NCBI GenBank assembly: GCA_018110905.1
Contig: JAGBAZ010000064.1
Coordinates: 1-63,248, forward strand
DNA: 63,248 bases
Origin: Oscillospiraceae bacterium
Lineage (GTDB): Bacteria; Bacillota; Clostridia; Oscillospirales; Ruminococcaceae
Reading direction: 5' to 3'
Of the stretch, positions 7,877 to 17,689 are shown in pieces. Under the pieces are notes generated by a model. It did not search any database, was not told the DNA's origin, and was given only the letters and a program-made list of their open reading frames with translations. The position numbers were made by a program, and so were the translations under genes. Within the stretch, counting starts at the first letter, position 1. Each line of letters begins with the position of its first letter.

Positions 7877-10664
7877 CCTCAAAAATATCGACGTTGAAAT
7901 TCCCCGCGATAAACTTGTTGTTCTGACCGGTCTTTCCGGTTCGGGAAAAAGTTCCCTCGCCTTTGATACAATCTATGCGGACGGCCAGCGCCGCTATATG
8001 GAAAGCCTTTCTTCTTATGCAAGAATGTTCCTCGGAATGATGGAAAAACCGGACGTGGATTCCATCGACGGCCTTTCTCCGGCAATTTCCATTGACCAGA
8101 AGAACACGAGCAAAAACCCCCGTTCCACCGTGGGAACCGTTACGGAAATCTATGACTATCTCCGTCTGCTCTATGCAAGAATCGGCGTTCCGCACTGTCC
8201 GGTCTGCGGAAGAGAAATCAAACAGCAGACCATCGACCAGGTTGTTGACCAGGTTATGGAACTTCCGGAAGGCACCAAGATCCAGCTTATGGCACCTATT
8301 GTCCGCGGAAGAAAAGGCGAATATGTAAAGGAGCTTGACGCCGCAAGAAAAAGCGGTTTTGTCCGCGTAAGAATCGACGGAAGCATTTATGACCTTTCCG
8401 AAGAGATAAAACTCGACAAAAACAAAAAGCACACCATTGAAATTATAGTTGACCGCCTTGTTGTAAAGCCGGAAGTCCGTTCAAGACTTTCGGATTCTCT
8501 CGAAACCGTAATGCAGCAAAGTGGAGGCCTTGCGGTGGTGAATATAATCGGCGGGGAAGATATGCTCTTTTCCCAAAACTATGCCTGCCCCGACCACGGC
8601 GCCGCAATAGACGAACTTTCCCCGAGAATGTTCTCTTTCAACAACCCCTTCGGCGCCTGTGAAAAATGCACCGGTCTCGGCGTTTTCATGCAGGTCGATC
8701 CGGACCTGGTCCTTCCGAATAAGAATCTTTCGATCCGCGAAGGAGCCATCCACGCTTCCGGCTGGTATTATTACGAAGGCGGAATCGCCACCAACTATTA
8801 CGAAGCCCTTTCAAAAGAATATAATTTCTCCCTTGATGTTCCGGTGAAAGATTTGCCGAAAGAAGCGATAGATGTTCTTCTTTACGGAAGCAAGGGCAAA
8901 AAAATCATGGTCAAGCGCGAAAGCGACAGCATGCACGGTTATTTCCAAAGCGAATTTGAGGGAATAATCAACAACATGGAACGCCGTTTCCGCGAAACAA
9001 ACAGCGAATGGATGAGGGAGGAAATCGCTCTCCAGATGCGCGCGGTGGATTGCCCCGATTGCCATGGAGAAAGACTTAAACCGATTTCTCTCGGCGTAAC
9101 TGTTTGCGGAAAAAACATCAGCGAATTTTCGAAGATGTCAGTAAAAGATGCTCTCGATTTTGTCGAAAATATGCAGCTTACCGAAAGGGAACAGATGATT
9201 TCCCACCTTATTCTTAAAGAAATCAAAGCAAGGCTCGGCTTTCTTAAAAACGTCGGTCTTGAATATCTCACCCTCTCAAGAAATGCTTCGACTCTTTCCG
9301 GCGGTGAAGCCCAGCGAATCCGCCTTGCCACCCAGATAGGTTCTTCCCTTATGGGAGTTCTCTATATTCTTGATGAACCCAGCATCGGCCTTCATCAGCG
9401 GGATAACGAAAAACTTATCGGAACTCTTGAACATCTCCGCGACCTTGGAAACACGGTAATCGTTGTTGAACACGATACTGATACAATGCTTGCCGCAGAC
9501 CATATTGTCGATATCGGTCCCGGAGCGGGAATCCACGGCGGAAACATCGTTTGTTCCGGAACGGTTGAGGATATTATGAACTGCCCCGAATCCATCACCG
9601 GCGCATATCTTTCCGGAAGAAAGAAAATCGAAATTCCCGAAAAGCGAAGGGAAGGCAACGGAAAAAAACTTGTTGTAAAAGGCGCTTTTGAAAACAATCT
9701 TAAACACATTGACGTTGAATTCCCTCTCGGAAAATTCGTTGTTGTAACCGGTGTTTCCGGTTCCGGAAAAAGCTCCCTTGTAAACGAAATTCTTTATAAA
9801 ACCCTTGCAAAAGATCTTAACAAAGCAAAATGCATTCCCGGCCATTGCGAAGGAGTTGAAGGAGAGGAATTCCTTGATAAAGTTATCTGCATTGACCAGT
9901 CGCCCATCGGAAGAACCCCCCGTTCCAACCCGGCAACCTATACCGGAGTTTTCACCGATATCCGAAATCTTTTTGCGGAAACCGCTGAATCCAAAGCAAG
10001 AGGATATAACGCCGGAAGATATTCATTTAACGTCCGCGGAGGAAGATGCGAAGCCTGCGAAGGCGACGGAATTATCGAAATTGAAATGCATTTTCTTCCG
10101 AACATCTTCGTTCCCTGCGAAGTTTGCAAAGGAAAACGCTATAACCGCGAAACTCTCGAAGTTCATTACAAAGGCAAAAACATCAGCGACGTTCTCAATA
10201 TGACCGTTGAGGAAGCGCTTTTGTTCTTCGATAATGTTCCTAAGATCAAGCGCAAAATCGAAGTCCTCAACGATGTCGGCCTCGGCTACGTAACCCTTGG
10301 CCAGGCGGCAACAACTCTTTCCGGCGGCGAAGCCCAGCGTGTTAAACTTGCGACCGAGCTTTCAAAACGCCCCACCGGAAAAACCGTTTATATCCTTGAT
10401 GAACCAACCACCGGACTTCATACCGCCGACGTTCATAAGCTCATAGAGGTTCTCCAGAAGCTTGTCGACGGAGGAAACACGGTTATCCTTATCGAGCATA
10501 ACCTTGACGTAATCAAGGTTGCTGACCATATAATCGACCTTGGTCCGGAAGGCGGCGACGGCGGCGGTACCCTTGTTGTTGCAGGAACTCCCGAAGAAGT
10601 TGCGGCCTGCCCGGAATCCTATACCGGTCAGTTCCTTAAACCTATCCTTGAACAGAAACTCTGA
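7833..10664 (+). CDS. uvrA: Excinuclease ABC subunit A
   Basis: The ATP-dependent damage sensor of nucleotide excision repair. It has two ABC-type ATPase modules with Walker [10 protein letters not shown] and GVSGSGKSS, two LSGGEAQR signatures, and zinc-binding CxxC pairs ([15 protein letters not shown], and the C-terminal CEACEGDG...CEVC module). The length of 943 matches the family. The start is the ATG at 7833, inside the uvrB reading frame, with GGAGG nine bases upstream, so translation is coupled to uvrB and it shares SOS control from the LexA box at 5831. Confidence 0.97.
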   Translation: MNQSSIVIKGAREHNLKNIDVEIPRDKLVVLTGLSGSGKSSLAFDTIYADGQRRYMESLSSYARMFLGMMEKPDVDSIDGLSPAISIDQKNTSKNPRSTVGTVTEIYDYLRLLYARIGVPHCPVCGREIKQQTIDQVVDQVMELPEGTKIQLMAPIVRGRKGEYVKELDAARKSGFVRVRIDGSIYDLSEEIKLDKNKKHTIEIIVDRLVVKPEVRSRLSDSLETVMQQSGGLAVVNIIGGEDMLFSQNYACPDHGAAIDELSPRMFSFNNPFGACEKCTGLGVFMQVDPDLVLPNKNLSIREGAIHASGWYYYEGGIATNYYEALSKEYNFSLDVPVKDLPKEAIDVLLYGSKGKKIMVKRESDSMHGYFQSEFEGIINNMERRFRETNSEWMREEIALQMRAVDCPDCHGERLKPISLGVTVCGKNISEFSKMSVKDALDFVENMQLTEREQMISHLILKEIKARLGFLKNVGLEYLTLSRNASTLSGGEAQRIRLATQIGSSLMGVLYILDEPSIGLHQRDNEKLIGTLEHLRDLGNTVIVVEHDTDTMLAADHIVDIGPGAGIHGGNIVCSGTVEDIMNCPESITGAYLSGRKKIEIPEKRREGNGKKLVVKGAFENNLKHIDVEFPLGKFVVVTGVSGSGKSSLVNEILYKTLAKDLNKAKCIPGHCEGVEGEEFLDKVICIDQSPIGRTPRSNPATYTGVFTDIRNLFAETAESKARGYNAGRYSFNVRGGRCEACEGDGIIEIEMHFLPNIFVPCEVCKGKRYNRETLEVHYKGKNISDVLNMTVEEALLFFDNVPKIKRKIEVLNDVGLGYVTLGQAATTLSGGEAQRVKLATELSKRPTGKTVYILDEPTTGLHTADVHKLIEVLQKLVDGGNTVILIEHNLDVIKVADHIIDLGPEGGDGGGTLVVAGTPEEVAACPESYTGQFLKPILEQKL

Positions 10665-10677
10665 CGGAGGTAATGAA

Positions 10678-11229
10678 ATGACTTTTTATTTCACAAGCAC
10701 CGAACCGAATATAAAAATTGCGGATTCCGAAAACGCAAAACTTACCGAAAACAAAATGATTTCGGCATTCTGCCTTGCCAATCCGCTTGAAGAACCTTAT
10801 AACTGGTTCCCCTGCGATTTCGGTTCAGACGGAACGGTTCAGTATCACGAGCTTTTTGAAAACGCTTTCAAAGAGGCAACCGAAAATAAAAAGGGTTTTC
10901 TTTATGCCGCTGAAGCGGAAGATGAAGACATTGAGGAAACCGGCGAAATCCTTACCGTTTGCAAAGCAAAAAAGAAACTTTCTGTAACTTCCTGTGAAGA
11001 GATTGAAAATCTTTATGACTGGCTTATGGAAAACGAAGATATGGGCCGTTTCCGCCTTTATACTTTTGAACAGCACAGCCGTCAGGAACTTCTTCTTTGG
11101 GATAACTCGATTCTCCGGTATCTTTCGAAAAATAAAATGATCGAAGATCCGGAAAATCCTTACGCAAAATTCATAAAAGAAAAACTTCCGAAAATCTGGG
11201 AAAAATATCTTAAACTTTGCGGAAAATAA
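10678..11229 (+). CDS. Hypothetical protein following uvrA
   Basis: I do not recognise this 183-residue soluble acidic protein. It has no signal peptide or membrane helix, and ends in a Lys-rich helical stretch. Residues 1-30 (MTFYFTSTEPNIK, then ISAFCLANPLEEPYNWFPC) and the aromatic WLMENEDMGRFRLYTFEQHS region look like a compact alpha/beta fold. The ATG at 10678 is set by the GGAGG seven bases upstream; it starts 13 bp after uvrA and is followed by a strong terminator, so it is the last gene of the SOS operon. A damage-related role is only an inference from position. Confidence 0.75.
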   Translation: MTFYFTSTEPNIKIADSENAKLTENKMISAFCLANPLEEPYNWFPCDFGSDGTVQYHELFENAFKEATENKKGFLYAAEAEDEDIEETGEILTVCKAKKKLSVTSCEEIENLYDWLMENEDMGRFRLYTFEQHSRQELLLWDNSILRYLSKNKMIEDPENPYAKFIKEKLPKIWEKYLKLCGK

Positions 11230-11230
11230 A

Positions 11231-11259
11231 AAAACGGCGGGAAAATCCCGCCGTTTTTT
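11231..11259 (+). terminator. Rho-independent terminator of the uvrBA operon
   Basis: Stem AACGGCGGG / CCCGCCGTT, loop of five bases, then six T. Confidence 0.93.
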
Positions 11260-11350
11260 ATATTTTAAAAATATTTTCCGCAAAACTATATTAAATATTT
11301 AAAAAATATGTTATGATTAATTATCAATACATATAAAAGGAGAGATCTCC

Positions 11351-12121
11351 ATGGCTGAACAGGCAATTTTCAAAAGTCAGACTTTCGGCGGATTCAATAA
11401 GGAAGAGGTCCTTAAATATATCGATAAACTCAATGCAGATTTTACCGAAGAACACGAAAAAGCAGAAGAAGAAATTTCTTCCCTTAAAAATGAGCTTGAG
11501 GAAAAAGAAATCAAACTTTCCAAAGCTGAAAACAGCCTTGAAGAACTCCAGGCAAAATATGACGAGATAATGGAAGCTTATGAGGAACTTCGCCAGCATT
11601 ATCTTATGCTCAAGGAGCACAGCGATAATATTGAAGCGGAAAACGAAAAACTTTCCGCAAGGCTTGAAAAATCCGAAAAAGAGTTTGCAATTGAAAAAGA
11701 ACTCAATTCCCAGCTTAAAGATAAGCTTGAAGAAGAATCTGCAAAAGCTGAGATTTTTGTTCTTAAAGAACGCAAGCTCAATGCCGCAATCGACGATGCA
11801 GAAGAGTCCGCAAAACACATGCTCGCTTATGCAAAAGTCGGTGCTCAAAATATGATCACTGATGCTCAGGAAGCGGCGGAAGATATCAACAAAGAAATCG
11901 AAGGCTTTAAGGCCGAGCTTGAAAAAACAAAATCCTTTATGGAAGATTCTCTTGCCGTGCTCATCCAGCGCCTTGATTATATCGGAAAAACCGCCGAGGA
12001 AGCAAAAATTCCTTCCGGCGAAAAAACCGATAAAACAAAAGAAATTCAGATGAGATATGATGCCCTTGTTTCCGAAACGGAAATAAGCACAAAAAACTTA
12101 AAGGAACGCTTTTTTCGTTGA
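11351..12121 (+). CDS. DivIVA-like coiled-coil protein (frameshifted 3' end)
   Basis: The first 20 residues (KSQTFGGFNKEEVLKYIDKLN) match the DivIVA/GpsB membrane-curvature domain pattern seen in Clostridia. A long Glu/Lys-rich coiled coil follows to about residue 165 and a second helix to about 220. Such proteins act as polar or septal scaffolds. AAGGAG precedes the ATG. The frame stops at 12119-12121 just after a run of six T; dropping one T lets it continue 61 more codons (see next entry). The intact product would be about 317 residues. It stands alone, after the uvrBA terminator. Confidence 0.75.
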   Translation: MAEQAIFKSQTFGGFNKEEVLKYIDKLNADFTEEHEKAEEEISSLKNELEEKEIKLSKAENSLEELQAKYDEIMEAYEELRQHYLMLKEHSDNIEAENEKLSARLEKSEKEFAIEKELNSQLKDKLEEESAKAEIFVLKERKLNAAIDDAEESAKHMLAYAKVGAQNMITDAQEAAEDINKEIEGFKAELEKTKSFMEDSLAVLIQRLDYIGKTAEEAKIPSGEKTDKTKEIQMRYDALVSETEISTKNLKERFFR

Positions 12122-12302
12122 GCCGCAAAAACCGGTAATAATCGCGACGGAAAAACAAAAAAGCGGCGAACAAAAAAGCCCTTTGCCAAAACAAACGCAA
12201 ATTATGAAGCGCCCGGTCACAGCAATACGAAAAAGACCAAAGCGCCAGACTTTTGCCGAAGGGGTAAAGAGCCTTCTTAAAGCGATAAAAAGTATGTTAT
12301 GA
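12110..12302 (+). other. Out-of-frame continuation of the DivIVA-like gene
   Basis: After the T6 run at 12110-12115, the +1 frame is open for 61 codons (VEPQKPVIIATEKQ... to ...LLKAIKSML) and ends at TGA 12300-12302. The tail is basic (many Lys/Arg) with a short amphipathic end. It fills most of the otherwise gene-free 240 bases before the next gene. A T5 run would give a single continuous reading frame, so this is either a sequencing/assembly error, a slippage switch, or a real mutation. Confidence 0.7.
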
Positions 12303-12359
12303 CACCTTTCTGGCCGGAAAATTTCCGGTCAGAATTTTTAAACAGTAAGGAGAAAATCT

Positions 12360-13484
12360 GTGGAAAAACTTAAAATATCCTGTCCCTGCCTTCTGGGGCT
12401 TGAAAGCGTGCTCGCCGGCGAAATGAAACGCATGGGCGCACAGAATATAACCGCCGAGGACGGAAGAGTTTCTTTCGAAGGAACTTTTGAAGATGCCGCC
12501 GCGGCAAACCTTCGCCTTAGAACTGCCGAAAGAGTTCAGATAGTTGTTGCCGAATTTGAAGCAAGAAGCTATGAGGAACTTTTCCAGGGAACTCTTGCGG
12601 CTCCCTGGGAAGAATTTATCGGAAGAAAAGACGCTTTTCCGGTAAAGGGAAGAACAGTCCGAAGCCAGCTTTACAGCATGTCCGACTGCCAGTCCATCAT
12701 AAAAAAAGCAATCTGCAAACATCTTGAAGGTGTTTATCACCAAAGCTGGTTTGATGAAACCGGTGCAACAATCCAGATCCAGTTCATGATTCTTAAAGAT
12801 AAAGTCCGCCTTATGCTCGATACCTCCGGCACCGGACTTCATAAACGCGGCTACAGAAAAAATTCCGTTGATGCTCCGATAAAAGAAACCATTGCCGCCG
12901 GAATCGTTGACCTTGCAAGGATCTATCCGGACAGCGTTGTCTGCGACCCGATGTGCGGTTCCGGAACTTTGCTTATCGAAGCCGCAATGAAAGCTCTGAA
13001 CATCGCACCGGGACTTAACCGCCATTTTGCCGCGGAACAATGGGGCTGCTGGCCTTCGGAAACCTGGCAGCACCAACGCAGTGCCTGCCTTGATGAAATC
13101 CGCCATGATACAACTTTTGTCGGTTACGGTTCCGATATCGATCCGGAAGCGGTCCGCCTTTCGATCGAAAACGCGAACAACGCCGGTGTTGGTTCAAAAC
13201 TCCATTTTGAACAGCGCAATATGAAGGATTTCGTTTTCCCGGAAGCGGAGAAAAAGCTTATCGTCCTCTGCAACCCGCCTTACGGCGAAAGGCTTCTTGA
13301 TATCAAAGAAGCGGAAGAACTCTATCGCTCTCTCGGAAAAGTTCTTACAATGGAAGAGGGCAGAAGTTTCAACATAATCTCTCCCCATGATGAATTCGAA
13401 AGCCTTTTCGGAAGAAAGGCCGACAAACGCAGAAAACTTTATAACGGCATGATAAAATGCCAGCTTTATATGTATTACAAATGA
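12360..13484 (+). CDS. THUMP-domain rRNA methyltransferase (RlmL/YpsC type)
   Basis: A 374-residue class I RNA methyltransferase. The N-terminal half carries the THUMP RNA-binding domain; the C-terminal half has the SAM motif CDPMCGSGTLLIEAA (about residues 198-212) and the catalytic NPPYGER motif (about 303-309), typical of N2-guanine methylation of 23S rRNA by the RlmL N-terminal domain and Bacillus YpsC. The start is GTG at 12360 with AAGGAG eight bases upstream. The next gene begins within its last codons (ATGATG overlap), so the two are translated together. Confidence 0.88.
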   Translation: MEKLKISCPCLLGLESVLAGEMKRMGAQNITAEDGRVSFEGTFEDAAAANLRLRTAERVQIVVAEFEARSYEELFQGTLAAPWEEFIGRKDAFPVKGRTVRSQLYSMSDCQSIIKKAICKHLEGVYHQSWFDETGATIQIQFMILKDKVRLMLDTSGTGLHKRGYRKNSVDAPIKETIAAGIVDLARIYPDSVVCDPMCGSGTLLIEAAMKALNIAPGLNRHFAAEQWGCWPSETWQHQRSACLDEIRHDTTFVGYGSDIDPEAVRLSIENANNAGVGSKLHFEQRNMKDFVFPEAEKKLIVLCNPPYGERLLDIKEAEELYRSLGKVLTMEEGRSFNIISPHDEFESLFGRKADKRRKLYNGMIKCQLYMYYK

Positions 13485-14266
13485 TGAAAAACGAAAGCAA
13501 AACTCTTTATATACCTCTTTACGGAAAAGCGCTGGTCAGCAGAAAAGGCGTAATTCTTCGTGACAAAAAAGCCGAGGAAATTTGGGAAAAGGAAAAATTT
13601 CCTCTTGGCGGAAAAAGCAAATCAAAATGGCTTGCCTATTTTATGGGAATGAGAGCATCGGTAATCGACGGTTGGCTTTCGGAAAAACTTTCCGAAAAAC
13701 CGGAAAGTGTTGTTCTCCATATAGGCTGCGGGCTTGATTCGAGGATCGAAAGGGTAAAAGCGCCTTTTGAAAAATGGTTCGATGTTGATTTTCCAGAAGT
13801 TATTGAGGTCCGAAAAAAATATTATTCCGAAACTTTGAATTATAAAATGTTCGGCGCTTCCGCTTCTGAGACCGAATGGGTTTCCGAACTTCCCGGTGCG
13901 GAAAAAGCGATTGTCGTTTTGGAAGGAATAAGTATGTATCTTTCCGAAACCGCAGTAAAGAACCTTTTTGCCGCAATCGCGGAAAAATTTCCGGAAGCGG
14001 AAATTATAATGGACGTCTATACTTCGAAAGCAGTCAGAGCAAGCAGATATAAAAATCCAATAAAAGAAGTGGGTGCCCTTCCTTCTTTCGGCGTTGATGA
14101 TGCGCTGATTTTCGAAACGGAAAAAATAAAATTTTCCGGAGAAATAGAAATGACTCAGGAAGAAAAAATAAACGAACTTTCCGGTTTTGAAAAAACTTTT
14201 TTCAAAACCATGTTTGCCGGAAAATTTGCAAAAAGCCTTTATAAAATTTATACTTATAAAGTATAA
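13481..14266 (+). CDS. Class I SAM methyltransferase, leucine carboxyl methyltransferase-like
   Basis: This 261-residue protein belongs to the LCM/PPM1-like O-methyltransferase family (also seen in polyketide and rhizobial O-methyltransferases). Motif I is VVLHIGCGLDSRIER, with the DVDFPEVIEVRKKYY loop typical of the family and the later VVLEGISMYLSE segment. Bacterial members methylate small carboxylates or phenolics; the substrate here is unknown. It overlaps the rRNA methyltransferase stop by four bases (ATGA) and ends at a bidirectional terminator. Confidence 0.8.
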   Translation: MMKNESKTLYIPLYGKALVSRKGVILRDKKAEEIWEKEKFPLGGKSKSKWLAYFMGMRASVIDGWLSEKLSEKPESVVLHIGCGLDSRIERVKAPFEKWFDVDFPEVIEVRKKYYSETLNYKMFGASASETEWVSELPGAEKAIVVLEGISMYLSETAVKNLFAAIAEKFPEAEIIMDVYTSKAVRASRYKNPIKEVGALPSFGVDDALIFETEKIKFSGEIEMTQEEKINELSGFEKTFFKTMFAGKFAKSLYKIYTYKV

Positions 14267-14267
14267 A

Positions 14268-14299
14268 AAATCCCTGCGGTTTACCGCAGGGATTTTTTT
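14268..14299. terminator. Bidirectional terminator
   Basis: AATCCCTGCGGT paired with ACCGCAGGGATT, flanked by A and T runs, between converging genes. Confidence 0.92.
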
Positions 14300-14933
14300 A
14301 ATCAGTATAAACGGTTTTAAGAAGAGTAAGGATAAAAACCTTTTCCGCACCCTTATCGTAAAGTGCGTTGGCGCATTCGGAAGCGGTGCTTCCGGTTGTA
14401 AAAATATCGTCAACAAGCAGAACGGTTTTTCCAAGAACATCATCAGATGCTTCGAAAGCGCCGGCAAGGTTAACACGCCTTTCCGAAGCGGAAAGGCTGC
14501 GCTGTTTTTCGGTTTTGCGGATTTTCCTAAGGTAATCCGGACGGAAAGAAATATCCGCAAGAAGAGCAAATTTTTTCGTAAGTGCGGAAAGTCTTGTGTT
14601 TTTCTTTTCAAAAGAGGGAACGGGAACAACTGCATCAAAATTCTGTTCTTCAAGTTTTTCAAAACCGAGGAAAAGCCAGTCGCAAAGAGTATCGTAACAA
14701 AATTCGTAATTACTGCTGAATTTATAATGAAGAACAGTTTCCTTTGCCGGACCTGTATAATAAAAAGCACAGGCAAAGCCGTTGAAATATCGTCCGGTGG
14801 GAACAAGTTCTTTGGAGCAGTTTTCGCAAAGGCAGCCGCCGCGGACGGCCTTTCCGCAGGAAATGCAGTTATAAGTAAAAAGAGAATTTCCAAAACGTTT
14901 GATTTTATATAAAGTTTTTGATAAGGAAAACAA
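14298..14933 (-). CDS. comF: ComF family phosphoribosyltransferase-like protein
   Basis: About 211 residues. An N-terminal zinc-binding CISCGK...CLCENC pair is followed by the PRTase core with VLLVDDIFTTGST, the PRPP-binding loop. Family members (ComFC, GntX) are needed for single-strand DNA handling in natural transformation. The start is unclear; I favour TTG at 14933 because GAGG lies eight bases upstream, inside the stop of the Xre gene. A GTG at 14942 is an alternative. It is co-directional with and touches the Xre regulator, so it probably shares its promoter and its TATGCA operators. Confidence 0.85.
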   Translation of the reverse strand: MFSLSKTLYKIKRFGNSLFTYNCISCGKAVRGGCLCENCSKELVPTGRYFNGFACAFYYTGPAKETVLHYKFSSNYEFCYDTLCDWLFLGFEKLEEQNFDAVVPVPSFEKKNTRLSALTKKFALLADISFRPDYLRKIRKTEKQRSLSASERRVNLAGAFEASDDVLGKTVLLVDDIFTTGSTASECANALYDKGAEKVFILTLLKTVYTD

Positions 14934-14943
14934 AAAAGCCACC

Positions 14944-15138
14944 TCAGTCCGAAAGCCCAAGAATATAATCGGTTGTAACACCGTAAATTTTTGAAAGAGA
15001 AATCAAAATTTCACTTGGGATATCGAGAAATCCGCTTTCGTATCTGGAATAAGTCGATTGACTGATATTAAGCATATCAGCAAGCTGCTTTTGGCTGAAG
15101 TCTTTGTCTTCTCTTAAATCTCTGATTCTTTTATACAT
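14944..15138 (-). CDS. Small Xre-family HTH regulator
   Basis: A 64-residue protein that is almost entirely a Cro/C1-type helix-turn-helix: FSQKQLADMLNISQSTYSRYE is the core, followed by SEILISLSKIYGVTTDYILG. It lacks a sensor domain, as do many phage- or plasmid-type and house-keeping mini-regulators. Two near-identical 17-bp palindromes sit 25 bp apart directly upstream, a layout expected of an autoregulated repressor. The gene reads straight into comF, so the likely regulon is itself plus comF. Confidence 0.88.
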   Translation of the reverse strand: MYKRIRDLREDKDFSQKQLADMLNISQSTYSRYESGFLDIPSEILISLSKIYGVTTDYILGLSD

Positions 15139-15164
15139 GATATCACCCGAAAATCATCATATCC

Positions 15165-15206
15165 TATGCAATTAATGCATATCTGGTTTTATGCAGTAAT
15201 TGCATA
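15165..15206 (-). promoter_or_regulatory. Paired 17-bp palindromic operators
   Basis: 15165-15181 and 15190-15206 both have the form TATGCA-N5-TGCATA, with perfect six-base arms and centres 25 bp apart. They lie 27-68 bases upstream of the Xre start and are the best candidates for its binding sites. Confidence 0.75.
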
Positions 15207-15221
15207 AAACTTTGAAAAAGT

Positions 15222-15250
15222 AAACCCCCGCATTTATGCGGGGATTTTTT
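15222..15250 (-). terminator. Terminator of the amidase gene
   Basis: Read leftward: stem CCCCGCA / TGCGGGG, then a T-rich tract (TTTACTTTTT). The rightward side also has a T run. Confidence 0.8.
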
Positions 15251-17689
15251 TTAGTTATCGCAAATTTCAAGAACAGCCTTTGTAACAGCAAAAGCGGTTT
15301 TCTGAATATCTTTTTGGTCGATAAGACTTTCAAGCTCCTTTGGGTTGGAAACAAATCCGACTTCAAGCATAACGGCAGGGCACATTGTGAGTCTTGTTAC
15401 GGAATAATAACCGGATTCGGAGCCCTCGTTATCGCGTTTTGTGGAAGCGCTTATGTAATCGCAAAGGCGTTTGGCAAAATCGGCGCTGTGATCATAATGA
15501 TAGTAAACGTAAGTTCCGCACCAAAGGTTTGCGGGTGCATTTTCTGCAACAGAGTTTGCATGACAGCAGATATAAACGTCGCTGTAACCGTATCTTGCCG
15601 GATCTGTTCTTGCATAGGTGTCCATTTTTTCTTCCCCGGCAACAAGAAGGATTATTTTTGCACCGAGGTTTTCAAGACTTTCCGCAATGGCCATGGTGTT
15701 TGCAAGGTTTATCTGTGCTTCGTTCACTCCTTCTTCACCGGCAACGCTCAGAGCGCCGGGGTCTGTTCCGCCGTGGCCGGAACAGACAGCAACGGTTATT
15801 CCGGAAAGAGGTTTTGCCGGGTCATCGGAAAGTGTGGGTTCGCCTTTAAGAACAACCGAAAAAGTTCCGTTTTCCGGGTCGGTAAAAACGTCCCAGCCCC
15901 AAAGTTTTGTTTTTGAAAAGAAGTTGACTGTAACGCTTCCGTCGCCGTTATCAATGGGGTTTATGCGGTACATAAGTTCCGAATCCGTGTCGGTAGAAGA
16001 AAAATCGCTCCATTCCGTGTTGAAAAGCGTTATTGAAAAGATTTTTCCGTTCATGTTTCCTTTGAAAGCCGGAAGATTTGAACAGGAAAAGATGATTTTT
16101 TCGTAATTTTCGCCTTTTTCTCTTGAAGCGGAAGAAATAATATTTGTAAGGTCGGTGTTTCCGGTGATTATATCGCATTGGGAAGGTTTCATATAGCCTC
16201 CGCAGGAAACTTTGAACCAGCCTTCTTCGGTAATTTCGGAAACATAATCAACACAGCCGGTGCGGAGAGTTGTTATGTAATCGCCGTTTTCAACGGAATT
16301 GCGTTCAACGCCGGAAAGTTCGGCGTTTGCTCTTACGGCAAATTCTGCGTTTTCGCCAAGATAATAAAAACCGGAAGAACTTTCATATTCGGTTGTTTTT
16401 CCGTTATAGGAAAGGTAATATGTAACTTTTCCGATTTCGGAAACTTCGCTTTCGGAATAATCTCCGGAAAGGTCGATTTCTGCGGTGAATTTTGCAGGAA
16501 CTCCCGGATCCGCATAGGCGACCTGTTTTAAAACAACGGTTTTTTCTCCGATTTTTGCAGAAACTTTTCCGCCGGAAGGTCCGATGCAGGAAATTTTTGC
16601 AGCGGTATTTTCGGAATTTATTATATAAGCAGCGGAAGGCGAGCAGGAAGAAAGTTTTTTTGTGGTTCCGGAACCGCCTTCGCCTGTTCCGAATTTGATG
16701 GTTACGGAATCAGAAGAATTTTCCTGGCTGAAGGTAAAAGTTTTTGCGGATTTTGAAACATCGACAGTCACTGCAAAAAGTCCGGAAGAACTTATGCGTT
16801 CAATTTCGCTTCCGTTCATATAAAGCGGTTTTTCCGGATCGGAAGTTCCAAAAATGGAATATTTATATGTGTTTACCGTTGCGCTGGATTTTACCGGTCG
16901 GGTGATCTCCAGCTTCCGAGAAACGGAAAAAGCGGCATATTCTTCAAGAACGGTGCTTTTGAAATAATCTGTAAGAAAACTTCCGCTTCCGTTTCGGTTT
17001 TCTTTAAGTGCGGAGAAATCGGAAACGCAAAAACCATATCCGTTAATTTTATTGACAAGGAACTGGTTGTTAAGTTCAAAAACATCTGCATAAAAATCGC
17101 CTTTTGCAACGGGCAAAAGAACTCTTTCAAGATCGTTTAATGTGATTATTTCAGCTCCGGGGAATTTTTCGGAAATATCAAGAAGATATTCTTCATAACC
17201 GTATTCGGAATGGCAGGAAAAAAGGTTTTCGATAAAAAGGGTCTTGAAATAACCTTTTTCGTAAAGATATTCCGCCGTTTCCAATGCCTTTTCGTCACCG
17301 AAAGGAATAAAAAACGAAAGACGGTCATTGCTTCCGGAAGCGGAAAAATGTTCCGAAATGAATTCTTCAGAAATTCCATTGGAAAAAACAACATAATTTC
17401 CGGGTTTCAATTCCTCAAGATTTTTTTCATTAACAAGGGCATAGATTTCAAAATCTTCTATTCCATTAACGGTGCTTACATAATCGGAATGTAAGCTTGC
17501 GGAATCACTTTTACTCAAATCAAGAAGAACACCGTTAAAACCGTTTTCGGAAGCGAAGGAACAAACTTCTTCCGGAGAAGCTTCTTCACCAACGGAAAAA
17601 AGCCGAAGGGGAACTTCGGCGCCGAAAGTTGTTATTGAAAGCAGAAAAATTGCCGAAACGGCAAAAATCAAAGAAACAAACTTTTTCAA
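15251..17689 (-). CDS. Large secreted N-acetylmuramoyl-L-alanine amidase with N-terminal barrel-like region
   Basis: An 812-residue exported protein. A signal peptide (MKKFVSLIFAVSAIFLLS, cleavage near AEV) is followed by about 270 residues that read like a diverged TIM barrel of the putative glycoside hydrolase/DUF4015 kind (FNGVLLDLSKSD, IYALVN, FFIPFGDE, LFIENL). A central beta-rich part (about 290-600) includes an SH3-like stretch. The last 185 residues are a complete Amidase_3 zinc amidase: SGHGGTDPGA, VNEAQINLANT, CHANS and LEVGFVSNP supply His, Glu, His, Glu. It starts with TTG at 17689, overlapping the previous stop (TTGA), with GGAGGA nine bases upstream. Confidence 0.85.
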   Translation of the reverse strand: MKKFVSLIFAVSAIFLLSITTFGAEVPLRLFSVGEEASPEEVCSFASENGFNGVLLDLSKSDSASLHSDYVSTVNGIEDFEIYALVNEKNLEELKPGNYVVFSNGISEEFISEHFSASGSNDRLSFFIPFGDEKALETAEYLYEKGYFKTLFIENLFSCHSEYGYEEYLLDISEKFPGAEIITLNDLERVLLPVAKGDFYADVFELNNQFLVNKINGYGFCVSDFSALKENRNGSGSFLTDYFKSTVLEEYAAFSVSRKLEITRPVKSSATVNTYKYSIFGTSDPEKPLYMNGSEIERISSSGLFAVTVDVSKSAKTFTFSQENSSDSVTIKFGTGEGGSGTTKKLSSCSPSAAYIINSENTAAKISCIGPSGGKVSAKIGEKTVVLKQVAYADPGVPAKFTAEIDLSGDYSESEVSEIGKVTYYLSYNGKTTEYESSSGFYYLGENAEFAVRANAELSGVERNSVENGDYITTLRTGCVDYVSEITEEGWFKVSCGGYMKPSQCDIITGNTDLTNIISSASREKGENYEKIIFSCSNLPAFKGNMNGKIFSITLFNTEWSDFSSTDTDSELMYRINPIDNGDGSVTVNFFSKTKLWGWDVFTDPENGTFSVVLKGEPTLSDDPAKPLSGITVAVCSGHGGTDPGALSVAGEEGVNEAQINLANTMAIAESLENLGAKIILLVAGEEKMDTYARTDPARYGYSDVYICCHANSVAENAPANLWCGTYVYYHYDHSADFAKRLCDYISASTKRDNEGSESGYYSVTRLTMCPAVMLEVGFVSNPKELESLIDQKDIQKTAFAVTKAVLEICDN

